DNA of 64,000 nucleotides from Planctomycetota bacterium. Its GTDB lineage: Bacteria; Planctomycetota; Planctomycetia; Pirellulales; Lacipirellulaceae. The number at the start of each line of letters is the position of its first letter. The first letter of the stretch is position 1. The notes under the pieces were generated by a model. It saw nothing but the letters and a program-made list of their open reading frames with translations, searched no databases and was not told the origin of the DNA. Positions 60,373 through 64,000 of this stretch are shown here, one piece after another. The position numbers and the translations under genes are program-made. The stretch covers positions 124,001-188,000 of the forward strand of contig JAKOXH010000071.1 in NCBI GenBank assembly GCA_029781135.1. The letters run 5' to 3'.

Positions 60373-60396
60373 GTGTCAGGCTAAAGCCTGACCTAC
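60373..60396. repeat. TCAGGCTAAAGCCTGA palindrome
   Basis: Third copy of the element found twice at 34909-34963, here just upstream of the gene starting at 60408. Confidence 0.85.
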
Positions 60397-60407
60397 TGGA
60401 GTCGGTC

Positions 60408-62078
60408 ATGGATCAATTGCACCAACAGGTTGCCCGCGCTCGGCGGCGGCTGATCATCGAGCAGCTTCTTGGCCGGCTCGTTTGGTGTGTGCTCGCGGCT
60501 CTCATCGTCGCCGCCATAGCAGTCGCTATTCCGCGTATCGTCGCCATTGCCGGGCTTCCGGAGCATTGGGACGCCGGCTGGATCATCGGCAGTTTGGTCA
60601 GCGCACTTGTTTGGTCCATCGCCTGGACGATCGTCTCGAATCGTAGCCCGTTGGATGCCGCCATCGAAATCGACCGGCGGTTCGATCTCCGCGAACGCAT
60701 CGCCAGCAGCTTGTCGCTCTCGCCCGATGAACAATCGAGCGATGCCGGCCGTGCCGTCGTGAATGATGCACTGCGCGCCGTTGGCCGCATCGACGTTAAC
60801 GAGAAGTTCACCATTCACCTCGATCGGCGAGCCTGGTGGTCGCTCGTGCCCGCCGCCATTGTCTTCGTACTTGTGGCGTTCTTCGACAATCGCGAAGCGG
60901 TCAGCAGCCTGGAAGCCGAGAGCGCCGCCAAAACGGCCCAAAACACGAAGACAGCCCTCGAATCGCTCCGCAAAAAAGTCGAAGAGCAACGACAAAAGCT
61001 CGATAAAGAAAAGGGGCTGGAAAAAGCCGATAATCTGTTCAAACAAATCGAACAAGGCACGAAGGAACTTACCGAGAAACAACAAACCGACCCCACTAAG
61101 GCCGCGGTCAAACTCAACGACTTGGCCAAGCAACTTGAAGAGCGTCGCCAGCAACTCGGCGGCAAGGACGCGGTTAAAGAGCAGCTGCAAAAGATGAAAA
61201 ACCTCGGCGCCGGCCCTGCCGACAAAGCCGCCGAGGCCATGAAACAAGGCGACTGGAAAAAAGCCCTCGAAGAGGTTGAAAAACTGGCCAAAGATTTACG
61301 TGAAGGCAAACTCGACGCCGCGGCCAAGGAAAAGCTCGAAAAGCAGCTCGGCCAGATGAAGGAAAAACTGGAAGCGGCCGCCCAAGCGCACCAGCAGGCT
61401 ATGAACGATCTGAAGAAGCAGATCGAGGAGCAAAAGAAGCAGGGGAATCTCGCCAAAGCGGGTGAGCTTCAGAAGAAGCTCGATCAACTGCAGAAACAGC
61501 AGCCGCAAATGAACAAGCTGCAACAAATGGCGCAGCAAATGGGCCAAATTCAGCAGGGCCTGCAGCAAGGCGACGGCAAGAAAGCCGCTGATGCCATGTC
61601 CCAAATGGCCCAGCAACTCGACCAGATGCAGAAAGAAATGAACGAGGCCGAAATGATCGATATGGCCATGGATCAAATCGAGATGGCGAAAGACGCCATG
61701 GCCTGCAAGTTCTGCAACGGCGAGGGCTGCGAACACTGCCAGGGGAATATGGGAAATAAGCCGGGCGACAGGTTCAACCCGAACGGCAAACCCGGCCCGA
61801 ATCTTGGCCAAGGCCCGGGTATTGGCCCACGTCCCGAACAACGCGGCGCGACCAGCACCCGGGACACCCAGGTAAAACAAAATTCACGTCGCGGTGCGGC
61901 TTCTTTCGCCGGGCTGGCCGAAGGCCCCAACATCAAGGGCGACGTTGGCCAGAGTATCAAGGAGGAAATGTCCACGCTCAAGGCCGAGCCGGCCGACCCA
62001 CTCACCAGCGAACGCCTACCAAACAGCCGGCGCGAACAAGCGCAGCAGTACTTCGAACTGCTCCGCGAAGGCAAATAG
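60408..62078 (+). CDS. Membrane protein with long coiled coil and DnaJ-like CxxCxGxG zinc motif
   Basis: 556 residues from the ATG at 60408, with GGAG 6 bp upstream. Two membrane helices lie near the N-terminus: VWCVLAALIVAAIAVAI and GWIIGSLVSALVWSIAWTIV. A third is near 145 (SLVPAAIVFVLVAF). Residues about 165-430 form an extended Lys/Glu/Gln-rich coiled coil. Residues about 447-460 read CKFCNGEGCEHCQG, similar to DnaJ zinc-finger spacing. The C-terminus is Gly/Pro-rich. Similar proteins occur near MoxR/BatA-type operons in planctomycetes, but I cannot assign a function. Confidence 0.8.
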   Translation: MDQLHQQVARARRRLIIEQLLGRLVWCVLAALIVAAIAVAIPRIVAIAGLPEHWDAGWIIGSLVSALVWSIAWTIVSNRSPLDAAIEIDRRFDLRERIASSLSLSPDEQSSDAGRAVVNDALRAVGRIDVNEKFTIHLDRRAWWSLVPAAIVFVLVAFFDNREAVSSLEAESAAKTAQNTKTALESLRKKVEEQRQKLDKEKGLEKADNLFKQIEQGTKELTEKQQTDPTKAAVKLNDLAKQLEERRQQLGGKDAVKEQLQKMKNLGAGPADKAAEAMKQGDWKKALEEVEKLAKDLREGKLDAAAKEKLEKQLGQMKEKLEAAAQAHQQAMNDLKKQIEEQKKQGNLAKAGELQKKLDQLQKQQPQMNKLQQMAQQMGQIQQGLQQGDGKKAADAMSQMAQQLDQMQKEMNEAEMIDMAMDQIEMAKDAMACKFCNGEGCEHCQGNMGNKPGDRFNPNGKPGPNLGQGPGIGPRPEQRGATSTRDTQVKQNSRRGAASFAGLAEGPNIKGDVGQSIKEEMSTLKAEPADPLTSERLPNSRREQAQQYFELLREGK

Positions 62079-62428
62079 GTAAAGAAAACACGTCGTCGCT
62101 GCCTAAACCAGCCACCAAACTGTCTAGCGGCCTGCCATTGGTGCGCCGCCGGCTATGCGTCCCGCAATCTAGACACATCGGCAGTCGCCGGCGTAAACTG
62201 GGTAGACTCTGCGGGCTGTTATTCGCCATACGCTTCTGTGTGCCGACGATATTAGCGTCTTGACCAACCGTCGTTCGGCAGCCCCACCCTTCTGGGGACG
62301 AGAACGCCGGTCTATTTGCCGCAGAACATACCCCGTGAACTTGGGGAGCGTTATAGATGCGGCGACCAACGGACCGGAGCGTGTTTTGAGCGGTCCTCGC
62401 GGTGAACGCGAACAAAAGGAGTATTGCA
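62079..62428. other. 350-bp region without a gene
   Basis: No convincing coding sequence or strong promoter motif seen. It holds the 5' leader of the following gene, which ends in an AAAAGGAG ribosome-binding site. Confidence 0.5.
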
Positions 62429-64000
62429 ATGCCTTCTCGAATACCAGCAAGTCTTATAGCATCGGCCCGCGGTACCTTTCGATGCTACATTGTAACGGCA
62501 CTTTGCGGTTTAGCAGCGGCCCTATTTGGCAGCCAAGTTCTCGGTGAACAGCCGCTTGCCGCGAAGTTCGACGAGGCACGCCAACACTTTCAACCTGTCA
62601 CCCAGCAGACGGTCGCGGCCGCCCTGGCTGAACTGCAACAGCGAATGCAGGAAGTGGAGCAGTACATCCAGCCGTCGTCCGCGAACGGCCAGCAATGGCT
62701 CAAATACCTCAAATGGAATGGTCTCACGGAACGCCTCAAGGGCGACAATCCTCGCGATGTCGAAGCCTTCGATAGCACGCTCGGCCGACTCAACCGCAGC
62801 GTCAATGGCACCGAACGCGCCCCGTTCCGCCGGCTCGCCCACGCGCTCAAGCGGTATCGAGATACACTCGCCGTTTCCACCTGGGATAAACCGGCCGAAA
62901 TCTACAACAAGCAACTCGATGCCTTACAGCATGCGGTCGATTCCTATCGTCAGCAGCCCACGCCGCAGAACACGGCCGCGCTGAGCCAGCGGATTCGCAT
63001 ACTCGACGCCATCGGCCAGGCGCCGCAACTGGTTGATGCCGTGCGTCACGACCTCTCGCAGCCCAACGCGTTTGTCTCGCTTTCGACCGCTTACATCGCG
63101 GCCGGTGCCGATCCGATCGACCGCAATGAACCGGTAACCGATTGCATCTTAGGCACCAACGTTCACAGCGACACGCACACGACGGGCTCCATCAGTGTCG
63201 CTGCGATACCGAGCGCCGACCGCGCGGTGCTGGACTTCATATCGCAAGGCCACACCTGGGCACGCAGCGTGGGTTATCATAGCCCGGCCGTGATTCACAG
63301 CACGTCGGACACCGACTTCACGGCACGCAAGCGAGTCGAACTCACCGATGAAGCGTTCTCGTCGCAGCCGGCGCGTGCCGATGCGACGACCGATACACAT
63401 TTGCAGTCTGTGTCGAAGCAAGGTGGCGGGCTAGGCAGCCGATTAGTGGCAAATGCTGGCTGGAAACGTGCTCGCCAGAGCGAGCATCAGGCCGAGGCGA
63501 TCGCCGCCGACCACGCCGAAAGCCGCATCGAACGCCAGTTCAACGACGAACTCGATAGCAAGCTGAGCACGGCTCGTCAGCAATACTTGGATGACTTCCG
63601 CGGCCCGCTCGATTACCGCGGCAATGGTCCTGAGTACATCCACTTTAGCTCGACGAACAACTCCGTGGAAATCCAAACGACGCAAGCCACGAGATTACAG
63701 CTTGCCGCGCCGAGCCTGCCACCTGCGGCGCCCGCTGGCCACGACATCGCGATGCGACTTCACGAATCGTCCATTAACAACTATGCCGCCGCCGTGCTGG
63801 CCGGCGCTTCGGCCGTGCAAACTCGGCCGGATGAGGACGTCCACTTCGATGTCGATCTGCCCTCGTGGATGCAGCGAATGTGGGACAAACGCAAGACGCA
63901 GCCGACAAGAGACGCCGCGGCCAAGACCGAGCCGTTCAAGCCGTTCCTCATGACGCTCAACGATACGCAGCCCATCAGCGTGCGGTTCCTCGACGGCGGC
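62429..64000 (+). CDS. Secreted hypothetical protein (3' end outside window)
   Basis: 524 codons remain open to the window end. The ATG at 62429 is preceded by AAAAGGAG. The first 40 residues form a signal peptide (YIVTALCGLAAALFGSQVLG, cleavage near GEQ). The mature part begins with helices (AAALAELQQRMQEVEQYIQ, RLAHALKRYRDTLA). Then there is a beta-rich section with TTGSISVAAIPSADRAVLDF. Later, LTNDTQPISVRF-like text suggests more beta strands. I do not recognise a family. Likely an exported planctomycete protein of more than 550 residues. Confidence 0.75.
   Translation, partial: MPSRIPASLIASARGTFRCYIVTALCGLAAALFGSQVLGEQPLAAKFDEARQHFQPVTQQTVAAALAELQQRMQEVEQYIQPSSANGQQWLKYLKWNGLTERLKGDNPRDVEAFDSTLGRLNRSVNGTERAPFRRLAHALKRYRDTLAVSTWDKPAEIYNKQLDALQHAVDSYRQQPTPQNTAALSQRIRILDAIGQAPQLVDAVRHDLSQPNAFVSLSTAYIAAGADPIDRNEPVTDCILGTNVHSDTHTTGSISVAAIPSADRAVLDFISQGHTWARSVGYHSPAVIHSTSDTDFTARKRVELTDEAFSSQPARADATTDTHLQSVSKQGGGLGSRLVANAGWKRARQSEHQAEAIAADHAESRIERQFNDELDSKLSTARQQYLDDFRGPLDYRGNGPEYIHFSSTNNSVEIQTTQATRLQLAAPSLPPAAPAGHDIAMRLHESSINNYAAAVLAGASAVQTRPDEDVHFDVDLPSWMQRMWDKRKTQPTRDAAAKTEPFKPFLMTLNDTQPISVRFLDGG

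Noticed and set aside
60143..60409. Extension of the DCC-family protein to 60409
   Set aside because: It crosses a palindromic repeat and the start region of the opposite gene. The conserved domain begins after the ATG at 60142.

Overview
The window looks like a chromosomal stretch from a member of the Planctomycetota, most likely near the order Pirellulales. The taxonomic call is inference. It rests on a DUF1559 prepilin-like protein, a DUF1207 protein, an LExRxLLA export motif followed by a type I dockerin, PEP-CTERM tails, a giant pilus-operon protein, long intergenic spacers and many short palindromic repeats. No rRNA, tRNA, insertion sequence, phage gene or CRISPR array was seen.

Layout. 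1-5.9 kb: start of tsaD, a lipid/rRNA-type methyltransferase, a DUF1207 protein, a flavin reductase and an unusual uvrA. 6.3-13.7 kb: a CNT nucleoside transporter, a small membrane protein, the beta-oxidation pair fadJ-fadA, and a DUF4430 plus DUF6580 pair that may take up a cofactor. 13.7-24.5 kb: a secreted helical protein, an HDAC-family deacetylase, a DUF11 repeat protein, a class IV aminotransferase, an alpha/beta hydrolase, a cysteine-rich lipoprotein and a transglutaminase. 24.5-45.6 kb: a minus-strand pilus/type II secretion-like block. In transcription order it holds a GspE/PilB ATPase, PilT, a second GspE/PilB, PilC/GspF, four prepilins, a 2738-residue protein with one N-terminal membrane segment, and a TlpA-like thioredoxin whose start overlaps the giant gene's stop. 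45.9-48.6 kb: a short uvrC and an arsR-arsM arsenic methylation operon with a readable promoter and operator. 48.6-57.3 kb: surface and secreted proteins (DUF1559, beta-propeller plus dockerin, S1/P1 nuclease, sialidase, and a GH57 enzyme with CBM25-like, dockerin and PEP-CTERM parts). 57.3-64 kb: a RelE/ParE-type toxin-antitoxin pair with a probable toxin frameshift, panB, a zinc-ribbon protein, a DCC-family protein, a coiled-coil membrane protein and a secreted protein cut by the window end.

The most unusual feature is repetitive DNA. More than a dozen short arrays are built of 7-bp units, usually 3-5 copies. They abut start codons (tsaD, pilB, panB), make up much of the prepilin leader peptides, or fill spacers of the pilus operon. 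Because 7 is not a multiple of 3, gain or loss of one unit inside a leader would shift the reading frame. This suggests, but does not show, a phase-variation mechanism. Separately, several families of palindromic elements are scattered between genes. One sits in frame inside uvrA, where the insertion domain should be, and another supplies the stop codons of two convergent genes.
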